DNA of 64,000 nucleotides from Massilia sp. Se16.2.3 (lineage in GTDB: Bacteria; Pseudomonadota; Gammaproteobacteria; Burkholderiales; Burkholderiaceae_D), in contig NZ_CP050451.1 in assembly GCF_014171595.1 (NCBI RefSeq), positions 5,146,001 to 5,210,000 of the forward strand, in the 5' to 3' direction. The notes beneath the pieces were generated by a model that made no database searches, was not told where the DNA came from, and saw only the letters and a list, made by a program, of their open reading frames with translations. This document shows, one piece after another, positions 9,365 to 21,025 of the stretch. Every line of letters begins with the position of its first letter. Positions within the stretch are counted from its first letter, which is position 1. The position numbers were made by a program, and so were the translations under genes.

Positions 9365-9769
9365 ATGACGACCTTGTTTCCCATCCTGAAGCTCCTTTTC
9401 GTGGCGGTCCTGTTCGGCTTTCCTCTCTATCTCAACATTAAGAGGGCGCGGCGTGGGGACGACTTCAGCATCCGCCCCCTTGTCGACGAGCAGTTCCGGC
9501 AACTGGTCGTCGAGGCAGGCAATCCGGAGCTGTGCTTCGACGGCAGCCGTGCGCGCATCGTCGACGAGACGGAGGAAACCTTCCACGACAAGGGCAGCAA
9601 CACGACGACGCTGCTGCGCATCCAGCGCTACGCGCGCAACGAGTACGGCGAGTACTTCTTCTTCATCTCGGACGGCAGGAGCAAGCCCTTCTTCAAGCAC
9701 ACCCCGCACCACATCGCGAAGATCGCGCTCAAGGACAATTACCGCGAGCCCTATCCCGACAGGCGCTGA
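9365..9769 (+). CDS. hypothetical protein with N-terminal membrane anchor
   Basis: Encodes 134 aa from the ATG at 9365, which has a strong GGAGG six bases upstream. One hydrophobic helix (about residues 3-22) is followed by a soluble charged domain containing NEYGEYFFFISDG. The protein is probably anchored in the inner membrane. It starts 38 bases after the POT transporter and runs into another hypothetical gene 33 bases later, so the three may share a transcript. I do not recognise the family. Confidence 0.7.
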   Translation: MTTLFPILKLLFVAVLFGFPLYLNIKRARRGDDFSIRPLVDEQFRQLVVEAGNPELCFDGSRARIVDETEETFHDKGSNTTTLLRIQRYARNEYGEYFFFISDGRSKPFFKHTPHHIAKIALKDNYREPYPDRR

Positions 9770-9802
9770 CGGCGGCATGCGCCACCGATAAACAAGGAAG
9801 AC

Positions 9803-10826
9803 ATGCCCGTCAACCACATTGCAGAACAATACCTGCACGCCTTCACCTCCGGCGGCGATTTTCCTGGCGGCCTGGCGTTTCGCAAGGCCCTCGGCCAGGC
9901 GAACCTCGACTTCACGCCCGACAGCCTGGGCCGGATCGACATGCTGCTGCGCCAGATGCGCACGCGGCTGCGGCCTGACTACACGCCCTTCATCAACAAG
10001 CAGGAGAACCAGACCTTCCTCTACCTGCTGTGCTTTTACGTGGGCGCCGTCGTCTGCCGCTATACCCGCGACGACTTCGCCTGGTACAGCTACGACGAAC
10101 TGAAAGAGGCCGCGCCGCCGGAGTTCCTGGCGCAGATACCGGAAGCCTTCGCCACCTCCATGGTCTGCCTGCTGCGCGAAAACGGCGTCCTGCTTCCGCT
10201 CTCGCCGATCCTGGACCTGCTGTTCGACGAGGCGGGCGACGCCAGCGTGCTGGCCACGGCCGACAAGACGATGCGGCGCCTGGCGCATGCCGTCCGGCTC
10301 GAACGTCCGCAGTCTGCCGCGCGCGCGCGACGACCCGCGTACCGCGGCCCTGCACGCCACCGCTGCCTGCGCCGGCTGGGCGGCGGGCTTCGCGACCTGG
10401 ATGATCTGCGAGGGCGGCATCCTCGATACCACCCTGCTGCACCAGCTGCCCAACGGCAAACGCCAGGCCGTCACGCTGTTCGACTGCCCGTTCGAACAGG
10501 CCCGCGAGCGGCTCGAGCGCATGGAAGACAATGCGCAGGTATCGGTACTGGCCTACAAGGATGTCGTCGGCCTGCCGAGCGTTCGCCTGGACGCCATCGT
10601 GCTCGACGTGCGTAGTGCCGCTTCAAAGGCGCTGGCGCTCACGATTGCCGTGCCCTACCGCGCCGCCGGCGGGGACACCCCCTTCGCCGTGTTCCGCCCC
10701 TGCATGCTGCACCCGCAAAGGCCCGGCCCGATGGCGCAGGCCGTCATCGCCGCCGGCTTTTTCGAAGGCATCGACAGCTACCAGCCGGCTGGCCTGCTCG
10801 ACAAGTACCTGGACACCACGGCGTGA
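9803..10826 (+). pseudogene. conserved hypothetical protein, frameshifted
   Basis: Two overlapping frames together give a protein of about 340 aa. The first frame runs from MPVNHIAEQY at 9803 to about 10300. The second continues from about 10320 (ARDDPRTAALHATAACAGWA) to 10826. The frames join cleanly around 10300-10325 in a very GC-rich stretch, so a single-base error or a recent mutation explains the break. There is no signal peptide or obvious catalytic motif. The function is unknown. The downstream gene starts 50 bases later. Confidence 0.65.
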
Positions 10827-10876
10827 AGCATCGCGCCGCCCATCTGTTCGATCGTCGCAGGACGAGAAAGGAAGGA

Positions 10877-11647
10877 ATGAAGAAGAAGATACTGATTCCC
10901 GCCGCGCTGGCCCTGGCGCTGGCCGCCACGGTGGGCAGCGCGCAGCCGCCGGCGACTTCACCGGAGGCCACCCCGGCCACGGAAACGAACAGCGCGGACG
11001 AGGCGCCCGTGCAAACCGTGCAGGTGCGTGGCGTGCGCGATCCCGCACTCATGCCCTACGAAAAAGCCTACGATTTCCTGACGCGCCTGCGCAAGGCCGG
11101 CGACGGCAGGATGGATATGGTGATCCGCATCCTGTCGGCGCGCACGCAGCAGCCGATTCCGGACCTGGAAGTCTTCCTGCAGGGCGAAACCACGTATCGG
11201 AAACTGGCCCTTTCCCCCGAGGGCTTCCTCACCATGGTGCTGGACCCGGCCTACCTGAAGGACAAGGTCGCGATCCTGACTAACAAGCCCAAGGGGGCGA
11301 TCGTCGTCGAATACTATTTCGTCCCGACGCTGCCGGCCGATGGGCTGCGCTTTGCCGACATCGGCGCCAGCATTGCCGCGGTCAAGCGGGCCCAGCGGGA
11401 AGTCCTGCCCTGGTACCTGCGCCCGTTCATGGGGACGATCAGGGAGGTGATGCTGTGCTACCCGCGCAAGGACCAGGAGCTGTTGGTCACGCAGGGCGAG
11501 ACAGTGGTCCGGCCCGCCAATATCGAGCAGAAGAACATGCTCAGCAGAAACACCGTGTATTGCGCCGTTTTCAACGAGGCTGAAGCGCGCAAGGCGCCGG
11601 ACAGCCTGGTGGCGGCACCCGCCAGCCCGATCGCCCTGTTTCGATGA
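10877..11647 (+). CDS. hypothetical exported protein
   Basis: Encodes 256 aa from the ATG at 10877, preceded by a purine-rich AAAGGAAGGA site. Residues 1-22 are a signal peptide ending GSAQ, so the protein should be periplasmic. After a Pro/Thr/Glu-rich linker comes APVQTVQVRGVRD near residue 40. This looks strikingly like the segment before the plug of TonB-dependent receptors (compare APIQTVQVTGIR in the receptor at 38386-41055). The rest has no receptor barrel and I see no catalytic motif. Two cysteines near the C-terminus could form a disulfide. The function is unknown. Confidence 0.72.
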   Translation: MKKKILIPAALALALAATVGSAQPPATSPEATPATETNSADEAPVQTVQVRGVRDPALMPYEKAYDFLTRLRKAGDGRMDMVIRILSARTQQPIPDLEVFLQGETTYRKLALSPEGFLTMVLDPAYLKDKVAILTNKPKGAIVVEYYFVPTLPADGLRFADIGASIAAVKRAQREVLPWYLRPFMGTIREVMLCYPRKDQELLVTQGETVVRPANIEQKNMLSRNTVYCAVFNEAEARKAPDSLVAAPASPIALFR

Positions 11648-11711
11648 GGCCGGGCGGCGCGCATGCAACACGGGTAAGACGCGAAAGGGAAATCAGGCGT
11701 AGAGTAGTCGC

Positions 11712-11897
11712 ATGAGACCGCGCCGCGACTATGAAACCGCCAGATTGATCGACGAGTCGATCAAGCTCATGCAATCGCAGGGCACCTACCGCGCAGCGCG
11801 CATGCTGTGCGAAGCCGGCGTGCGCCTCGATACGGCCTATCGCGTGCTGCGCCGGCCCGAGCAGCGCCGCATCTATGGCGAGGCTATTCTGCACTGA
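11712..11897 (+). CDS. small basic hypothetical protein
   Basis: Encodes 61 aa, strongly helical and Arg-rich (MRPRRDYETARLIDESIK). The ATG follows a GTAGAGTAGTC stretch without a strong ribosome binding site. The composition suggests a small nucleic-acid- or protein-binding peptide, but no family is recognised. It is kept because its codon use looks like that of real genes and no competing gene occupies the interval. Confidence 0.45.
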   Translation: MRPRRDYETARLIDESIKLMQSQGTYRAARMLCEAGVRLDTAYRVLRRPEQRRIYGEAILH

Positions 11898-12072
11898 GCC
11901 CCGGGACCGACACGTCGGTTACTTCCCCGAGTATCGGCGGCTGCAGCTCCGACCGTTCCTTCGGCCAAGTGCCAGTTCACCGCCGAGCTTGCCGCGTCGG
12001 CATCAGGGTCTAGTAGAATTACATCGGAATTGAGCAAATTTCCTCTGCTTGCCGCCTGTTGGCGAGCTCCGA

Positions 12073-12087
12073 TGTAGCACAACTACG
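12073..12087. promoter_or_regulatory. HexR-like operator before pullulanase
   Basis: TGTAG-CACAA-CTACG matches the TGTAR-N5-YTACA pattern with only the last base off. It ends 14 bases before the pullulanase ATG, where a bound repressor would sit on the transcription start or early leader. Confidence 0.6.
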
Positions 12088-12101
12088 AGAACCTGCTGCC
12101 G

Positions 12102-14819
<2,718 letters not shown>

Positions 14820-14890
14820 AAGGCAGGTAGGATGGCGCATCGGCGGCGGCGCACCTCGCTCCGCCATGCCGAACCTGCCAGGAGCCAGCT

Positions 14891-15432
14891 TTGCACAGCA
14901 CACATGCCTTGCGCGTCGACGCGGGACGGATCATGAAGGTTAACCACGCCGGCGAGCACGGCGCCGTGAACATCTACGCGGGGCAGCTCGCTGCGGCAGG
15001 CTGGCGCGCGCGTATTCTGGTCTCCGAACTGGCCGAATTCAAGTCCCACGAAGAGCGGCACCGCGCACTCTTCGCCAGCGAACTGGCGCGCCGCGACCGC
15101 CGCGCTGCCGCAGCTACTGGCTGTGCGGCGTGGGCGGCTACCTGCTCGGTTTCGTCACCGGTTTGCTGGGCGTGCGCTCAATTGCGATCGCAACCGTGGC
15201 GGTGGCGCGCGTGGTGCTGCGGCACCTGGAGCAGCAGCTCCTGGCCATCGGCACCACCGATCCCCACGCCAGCGCCGCCATCTCGGCTATATTGCAGGAA
15301 GAGCAGCTCCATCATGACCATTCCGCAGCCCATGTCAGCGATTCCGGACTTCTTCATCGCATGCTAGGCGCGGTGATCTCGGGCGCGACGAAGTCGGTGA
15401 TCTGGATAGGGATGCGGCTCGGTCGAACCTAA
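14891..15432 (+). pseudogene. Coq7-family (demethoxyubiquinone hydroxylase-like) protein, frameshifted
   Basis: The N-terminal part (start TTG at 14891 with AGGAG at 14880-14884) contains MKVNHAGEHGAVNIYAGQ, the first metal-ligand helix typical of Coq7/ferritin-like di-iron hydroxylases, and then EFKSHEERH. From about 15115 the protein continues in another frame (GGYLLGFVTGLLG, then EEQLHHDHSA), which supplies the later metal ligands. It would hydroxylate a ubiquinone precursor at the membrane. The join at about 15110-15130 is GC-rich, so a base error is plausible. The gene follows pullulanase by 71 bases, without an obvious functional link. Confidence 0.75.
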
Positions 15433-15441
15433 ATCCAGCTT

Positions 15442-15468
15442 GATTGCACTTTTTTATCAAATGCAATC
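15442..15468. promoter_or_regulatory. inverted repeat overlapping a promoter
   Basis: GATTGCA (15442-15448) and TGCAATC (15462-15468) form perfect 7-bp arms. They surround and overlap the -35 element of the promoter at 15453-15481, a position expected for a repressor operator. It could alternatively be a weak stem-loop after the Coq7-like gene. Confidence 0.4.
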
Positions 15469-15481
15469 GTATGTTTATAAT
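15453..15481 (+). promoter_or_regulatory. sigma70-type promoter for the AT-rich island gene
   Basis: TTATCA (15453-15458) and a perfect TATAAT (15476-15481) are separated by 17 bases, the ideal spacing. The promoter points at the GTG start at 15520. Such a consensus-like promoter is rare in this GC-rich window. Confidence 0.6.
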
Positions 15482-15519
15482 TTTTAGACTTTTTTTTACT
15501 TTGCAAGAAAGACTACTTC

Positions 15520-16470
15520 GTGACCGAATCGACGAAAACAGCAATTATCACAGCGGTGCTTACAGGCATTTTTACTGTCGTGGCTGGAGTCGCCACCTAC
15601 TGGTTTACTACAAAAGAGCCGGAACTTTCATATTCGGTAGTAGGTGGTCCGGCTCTTTCAAACGCTAGTGGCTCAAAACGCATCTTCGTAGTCGAAGTAA
15701 GAAACGACGGCAAGAAAGAGGTTGCTCAGACTTTGATTCAAGTTAGTCTAAAGTTCGGTGAATTAAGCGAAGCGGCCTCGGAAGCAAGTCCTGGAGTTAA
15801 ATTGGCCGAAGAGAAAACGCAACATCAGATCGATATAAGGGCAGACTTATTAAACCCTGGTGATGCTGTTAAGGTCTCGTTTTTGACAGCGCTCGCATCC
15901 CAAAACGGACAACCTACTGTAGTAGTACGAGCGCCTGGTGTAAAAGCAATTGCTGAAAGCTCAAAATCGAACAACCCTTTAGACATTGCATTGCTACCGC
16001 TGATTCTAGGCACACTTGCTGCTGTTCTTAGTACATTTCTGATGGCTGCACGTATTGGGTTTCTCGGGAGGTTAGTTGGTTTTGCTGGGCCATCACTAGA
16101 TCAATCTGAGATATCCGCAAACATTTGTGCTGCATGTGGTCTACATGACGAAGCTAACCGATTAAGGTTTGGGGGGCCAGAGATTTCGTACCGAGGAACT
16201 GCGGATTTTCTTTTGCAACAAGCTCTTTCTGTAGAAGAGCCACGTCGAAAAAAGTATGACATGGCCTTGCGCGGCCTACTGCTGTTTGCCGACACCACAC
16301 CCAATACGCAATACACCATCCGTTACGCAATTGAGTTTTTGGCAGGATCCCCAATTTCAGACGCTGATTTTGAAGAATTGAAAAACAAAAAGACCCGCGA
16401 AGGCGAGGACCCGGTAGTTTGGCGCCAGAGATTAGTAACTTTTGTCAGTGAGGCGAATTCAGAGAATTAA
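15520..16470 (+). CDS. hypothetical two-membrane-segment protein in an AT-rich island
   Basis: Encodes 316 aa from a GTG start with an AAGAAAGA site upstream. One membrane helix lies at about residues 8-28, followed by a beta-rich domain (about 35-145) with a CARDB/Ig-like feel (FVVEVRNDGKKEV, LLNPGDAVKVSF). A second hydrophobic segment lies at about 155-180, then a C-terminal helical region with the pair CAAC. The same layout (helix, beta sandwich, second helix) appears in the gene at 16804-17790. Base composition and codon use are far more AT-rich than in neighbours, indicating horizontal acquisition. The function is unknown. Confidence 0.72.
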   Translation: MTESTKTAIITAVLTGIFTVVAGVATYWFTTKEPELSYSVVGGPALSNASGSKRIFVVEVRNDGKKEVAQTLIQVSLKFGELSEAASEASPGVKLAEEKTQHQIDIRADLLNPGDAVKVSFLTALASQNGQPTVVVRAPGVKAIAESSKSNNPLDIALLPLILGTLAAVLSTFLMAARIGFLGRLVGFAGPSLDQSEISANICAACGLHDEANRLRFGGPEISYRGTADFLLQQALSVEEPRRKKYDMALRGLLLFADTTPNTQYTIRYAIEFLAGSPISDADFEELKNKKTREGEDPVVWRQRLVTFVSEANSEN

Positions 16471-16525
16471 ATACATGCAACTTCGGTGTAGATTATAATA
16501 ATCTATATTTTCTGCACTCGTTAAA

Positions 16526-16715
16526 ATGAGAGAATTCGACTGCAAATTCTCAGCGACGGCATGATCGCTACCATTATCACGATCACAGTTGCTGGGACCG
16601 GATTTTCGCACGACCCCAATTTCCGGGTCTTAAGCCCGCTATGACCCGTTTTCATGAGCTACGCACTCAGCTTCGTCTGCTCCTGCATCTGCATCTACTG
16701 GGACACGCCCCAGTA
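16526..16715 (+). pseudogene. decayed 5' fragment of a TMEM175-family channel gene
   Basis: Translated from about 16549, the reading LSDGMIATIITITV, then HDPNF and PVFMSYALSF, matches the first 55 residues of the intact TMEM175 protein at 17783-18385. It has a TGA in place of the Trp codon and a frame slip near the start. The nucleotide similarity to 17805-17960 is obvious by eye. The fragment stops at the second helix. It lies between two AT-rich genes that separate it from the intact copy. Confidence 0.7.
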
Positions 16716-16803
16716 AAAATATTGCTTATACGGTTCGATCTAATAATTCTGTTTCTGACGCCCCGGTTAATAGACTCATACAAACTGCCAAATAAAACAA
16801 CCT

Positions 16804-17782
16804 ATGCAATTCAACCCAATCTCAATAGTTTTGACATTAGTTGGCGGCTTATTATTAGCGGCCCTTCTTGGCTGGATTCGTCGCCCCCGACTTACAGTAT
16901 TTGTTCCAAGAACATTCTCTTATAATCAACTTAGTGACAAAGGACACCTTGTTGAGGTCACGGTATTCAATCGTGGATTCAAAACTGAAGAGAGTATTGA
17001 TGTAACGCTTAATCCATCACTAAAGTACGAGTTACTTGGCGCCAATAGCCCCGATGCGACTGTTGATAGAAATCGCCTCAAAATGACACGCATCGCTCCT
17101 TCAGATGAAATTACAATGCTCTTAGTTGTTGAAAACGGTGTTTTTAAACCAGATGATATTACTCAAACTGTTTCCAAAGAAACTAAAGGAGTTACCGTTG
17201 CGAAGCTTGAGGATGTTCCGCCAACCGCAATGCAACGAGTGTTTTTAGTAGGCGTGTTTATAGTCCTTCCTGCTGTGTGCTATCTCGGGTACGTGGCGAT
17301 CAATAACGCTTTCACCGCTCCTGAGCCAACAGCAGTTGCCGCAGCGCCCATAAAAACAATTGGCTGGACCATACCTTCGTTCTATCAGAAAGATGACAAT
17401 CTTCTTTATAAGTCACTGGAGTCAGGGAAGTTATCCGTTGAGCTTGGAACACTAAGTGCAAAAGGTGATATCGTATCGGTTCCGTTTCAATTACGAAACG
17501 ATACGAATGCAGTATACAACGCAACCTTGCAAGCTTTTACAAGCACAACCGATAAGCGCACCCCGCGTTACGAACAGCTAATTAGTAATGTAATCGTTTT
17601 CCCGGGAGGTAAGACTGAAAAACATATTAATGTAGCCATTCCTATAACCGCTACTGGTAACGAGAGGATTATTTTTATAACTGTTTTCTTAGAGGATACC
17701 AACGGAGAAACCTTGAAACTTAATCAAAATTACATAGCACCAGATAAGATTAATCAAGAACCGGCATCGGCAAAAAGAAAGA

Positions 17783-17790
<8 letters not shown>
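16804..17790 (+). CDS. hypothetical two-membrane-segment protein in an AT-rich island
   Basis: Encodes 328 aa. A membrane helix lies at about residues 6-24, then a beta-rich domain (about 28-130: VEVTVFNRGF, RIAPSDEITMLLVV), a second helix (about 143-165) and a second beta-rich domain (about 200-310). The layout echoes the gene at 15520-16470, suggesting distant relatives or partners. Codon use is AT-rich. Its stop overlaps the start of the GC-rich TMEM175 gene by 8 bases, so translation may be coupled. I do not recognise a family or function. Confidence 0.72.
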
Positions 17791-18385
<595 letters not shown>

Positions 18386-18590
18386 TCGCATACTGCATGT
18401 AGGAGTGCATGGAGCGCGGGCAGTGCAGGTGCCGACAGCGCTGCGGCATGCGCTCCGACAGACCACACCGATGCGGCGTGCCGGCCTGAAGAAATGTCGA
18501 AATGTGTCGCCGCTAAGTGCGCCATTTCACAGACTGCGTTTGCCGGGCCTGCCTAAGCTTGTCCTTTGGATTTAGCTACGGGCCCCTATC

Positions 18591-20831
18591 ATGACGCATC
18601 AACCTTCACATCACCGCGACCAGCCGGTCGCACTCTGGGGCGGACTCGAATGCACCGTCAACCGCGTGCAGGACCAGTATTTCAGCCAGATGGACCGCAA
18701 TGGCCACGCCGGCCGCCTGCCCGATATCGAGCGCTTCGCCTCGCTCGGGGTCAGCGCGATCCGCTATCCGGTGCTGTGGGAGCGCACCGCGCCTGGCGAC
18801 CTGAATGACGCCGACTGGAGCTGGTCCGACGCGCGCCTGCCGGCGCTGCAGGAACTGGGCGTGACCCCGATCGTCGGCCTGCTGCACCACGGCAGCGGTC
18901 CGCGCCATACCAGCCTCGTATCGCCCGACTTTCCCGACAAGCTGGCCGCCTACGCCGGCGCCGTCGCCGCGCGCTACCCCTGGGTCGAGTACTACACCCC
19001 GGTCAACGAACCGCTGACCACCGCGCGCTTCAGCGGCCTGTATGGCGTCTGGTACCCCCATGGCAAGGATGACCTGACTTTTGTACAGGCCCTGCTCAAC
19101 GAGTGCCGCGGCACCGTGCTGGCAATGCGCGCCATTCGCGCGGTCAATCCGCAGGCGAAGCTGGTGCAGACCGACGACATCTGCAAGAACTACGGCACCG
19201 AGCCGATGACGGGGCTGGTGAACTTCTTCAACGAGCGCCGCTGGCTGACCTGGGACCTGCTGTGCGGGCTGGTCGACCAGCAGCACGCGCTGTGGGACTA
19301 CCTGGCCGGCACCGGCATCGACCAGGAGCAGTTGCTCTGGTTCCGCGACAACCCCTGCCCGCCCGACGTCATCGGCGTGAACTACTACGCCACCAGCGAG
19401 CGCTGGCTCGATCACCGCGCCGGCCGCTATCCCGAGCACTATCACCACGATTACCAGGGCCAGGCCTACGCCGACATCGAAACGCCGCGCGTGCTGGCCA
19501 CGCCGACGCCCGGCATCGGCCCCTTGCTGCGCGAAGTATGGGAGCGCTATGGCCTGCCCGTTGCCGTCACCGAGGCGCACATCGACGCCAACCGCGAAGA
19601 CCAATTGCGCTGGCTGCTCGAGATCTGGGACGCGGCGCAGCAGGAACGGATGAACGGCGCCGACATCCGCGCCGTCACCGTCTGGGCACTGCTCGGGTCC
19701 TACGACTGGAACTGCCTGGTCACCGAGTGCCGCGGCTACTATGAACCGGGGCCCTTCGACGTGCGCGGTCCGGAGCCGCGCGCCACCGCGGTGGCCGAGA
19801 TGATGCGCGAACTGGCCAGCGGCCGTCCGCTGTCGAATCCGGTGCTGCAGGGCGAAGGCTGGTGGCGCCGTCCCGAACGCCTGCTGGTGAAACCCATCGG
19901 CACCCCGGCGGCGCTGGCCGACATGACGCGGTTGCTGCGCTTCGGGCGCGACAAGGTCGTCCAGCCGATCCTGATCACCGGCGCCACAGGCACGCTGGGC
20001 GGCGCCTTCGCGCGCATGTGCGAGCGCCGCAACCTGGCCTACCGCATCGTCACACGCGCCGAAATGGACGTCACCGATCCGGCCTCGGTGCAAGCTGCCA
20101 TCGCCCGCTACCGGCCATGGGCCATCATCAACGCCGCCGGTTATGTGAAGGTCGACCAGGCCGAGGTCGACGCCCTGCGCTGCCGGCGCGAAAACACGCT
20201 GGCGCCGACCATCCTGGCGCTGGCCTGCGTGCGCAACGAGCTGCGCTTCGTGACCTTCTCGAGCGACCTGGTATTTGACGGCCGGTCCGACCGGCCCTAT
20301 GTCGAATCGGACCGGGTGGCGCCACTCGGCGTGTATGGCCGCAGCAAGGCAGAGGCCGAAGAGCGCGTCATGGCGACCGACCCGGATGCGCTCGTGATCC
20401 GCACCAGCGCCTTCTTCGGACCGTGGGACGGCTACAATTTCGTGACGCGGGCACTCGACGCTTTGAGCGCGGGACGCCCCTTCACGGCCGCCGGCGACAC
20501 GACCGTCTCGCCCACCTACGTGCCCGACCTGGTCCACACCTGCCTTGACCTGCTGATCGACAAGGAGAAGGGCATCCGCCACCTGACCAGCGGCAGCGCC
20601 GTGACCTGGGCGGAACTGGCACTGATGGCGGCGGCAGCGGCCGGTGTCGATACCAAGCGCTTCGAGGAGCGGCCGGCTGCGGCGCAGGGCACGCATCCGA
20701 TCCGGCCCGTGTACAGCGCGCTGGGCACCGAACGCGGCCTCTTGATGCCTCCCTTGGGGGACGCGCTGGTACGCTATGCCGCGCTGCGCGCCGACCCCAC
20801 GCAATACATCGCGGCGCGCAGCAACCAGTAA
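18591..20831 (+). CDS. GH1-like glycosidase fused to RmlD-type sugar-nucleotide reductase
   Basis: Encodes 746 aa. Residues 1-440 resemble a GH1 beta-glycosidase: YYTPVNEPLT holds the acid/base Glu near residue 140 and AVTEAHID the presumed nucleophile Glu near 327, although the usual ITENG is changed to VTEAH. Residues about 462-746 are a short-chain reductase of the dTDP-4-dehydrorhamnose reductase (RmlD) type, with the nucleotide motif TGATGTLGG, the Ser/Thr site FVTFSSD and YGRSK as the catalytic Tyr-x3-Lys. There is no signal peptide, so it is cytoplasmic. No other rhamnose or nucleotide-sugar gene is nearby. The combined role, perhaps glycan modification, is inferred only. Confidence 0.8.
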   Translation: MTHQPSHHRDQPVALWGGLECTVNRVQDQYFSQMDRNGHAGRLPDIERFASLGVSAIRYPVLWERTAPGDLNDADWSWSDARLPALQELGVTPIVGLLHHGSGPRHTSLVSPDFPDKLAAYAGAVAARYPWVEYYTPVNEPLTTARFSGLYGVWYPHGKDDLTFVQALLNECRGTVLAMRAIRAVNPQAKLVQTDDICKNYGTEPMTGLVNFFNERRWLTWDLLCGLVDQQHALWDYLAGTGIDQEQLLWFRDNPCPPDVIGVNYYATSERWLDHRAGRYPEHYHHDYQGQAYADIETPRVLATPTPGIGPLLREVWERYGLPVAVTEAHIDANREDQLRWLLEIWDAAQQERMNGADIRAVTVWALLGSYDWNCLVTECRGYYEPGPFDVRGPEPRATAVAEMMRELASGRPLSNPVLQGEGWWRRPERLLVKPIGTPAALADMTRLLRFGRDKVVQPILITGATGTLGGAFARMCERRNLAYRIVTRAEMDVTDPASVQAAIARYRPWAIINAAGYVKVDQAEVDALRCRRENTLAPTILALACVRNELRFVTFSSDLVFDGRSDRPYVESDRVAPLGVYGRSKAEAEERVMATDPDALVIRTSAFFGPWDGYNFVTRALDALSAGRPFTAAGDTTVSPTYVPDLVHTCLDLLIDKEKGIRHLTSGSAVTWAELALMAAAAAGVDTKRFEERPAAAQGTHPIRPVYSALGTERGLLMPPLGDALVRYAALRADPTQYIAARSNQ

Positions 20832-20840
20832 CATGGACGA

Positions 20841-20879
20841 CGCACCGGCAGCGTAGCGCCGCACCATGCGGCCGGTGCG
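20841..20879. repeat. stem-loop after the GH1/RmlD gene
   Basis: CGCACCGGC (20841-20849) can pair with GCCGGTGCG (20871-20879). No T-run follows, so it may be a weak or Rho-assisted terminator or simply a mRNA 3' stem. Confidence 0.4.
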
Positions 20880-21025
20880 CCCGCATGTACGGCACGGGTT
20901 ATCGATTGCAGGAAGGAGGCAAGCACGCGACAACGAGGCATATTAATCGATGCAACACGCATGGGCTCGGGTAGAATGCATTTGGGCAAGTGTATTCCCT
21001 GCTGATCGGTTTCTTCGAAAAGAAC

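Noticed and set aside
12011..12023. TAGTAGAATTACA as another HexR-like operator before pullulanase
   Set aside because: The half-sites are only two bases apart instead of five, so the palindrome does not match the other sites.
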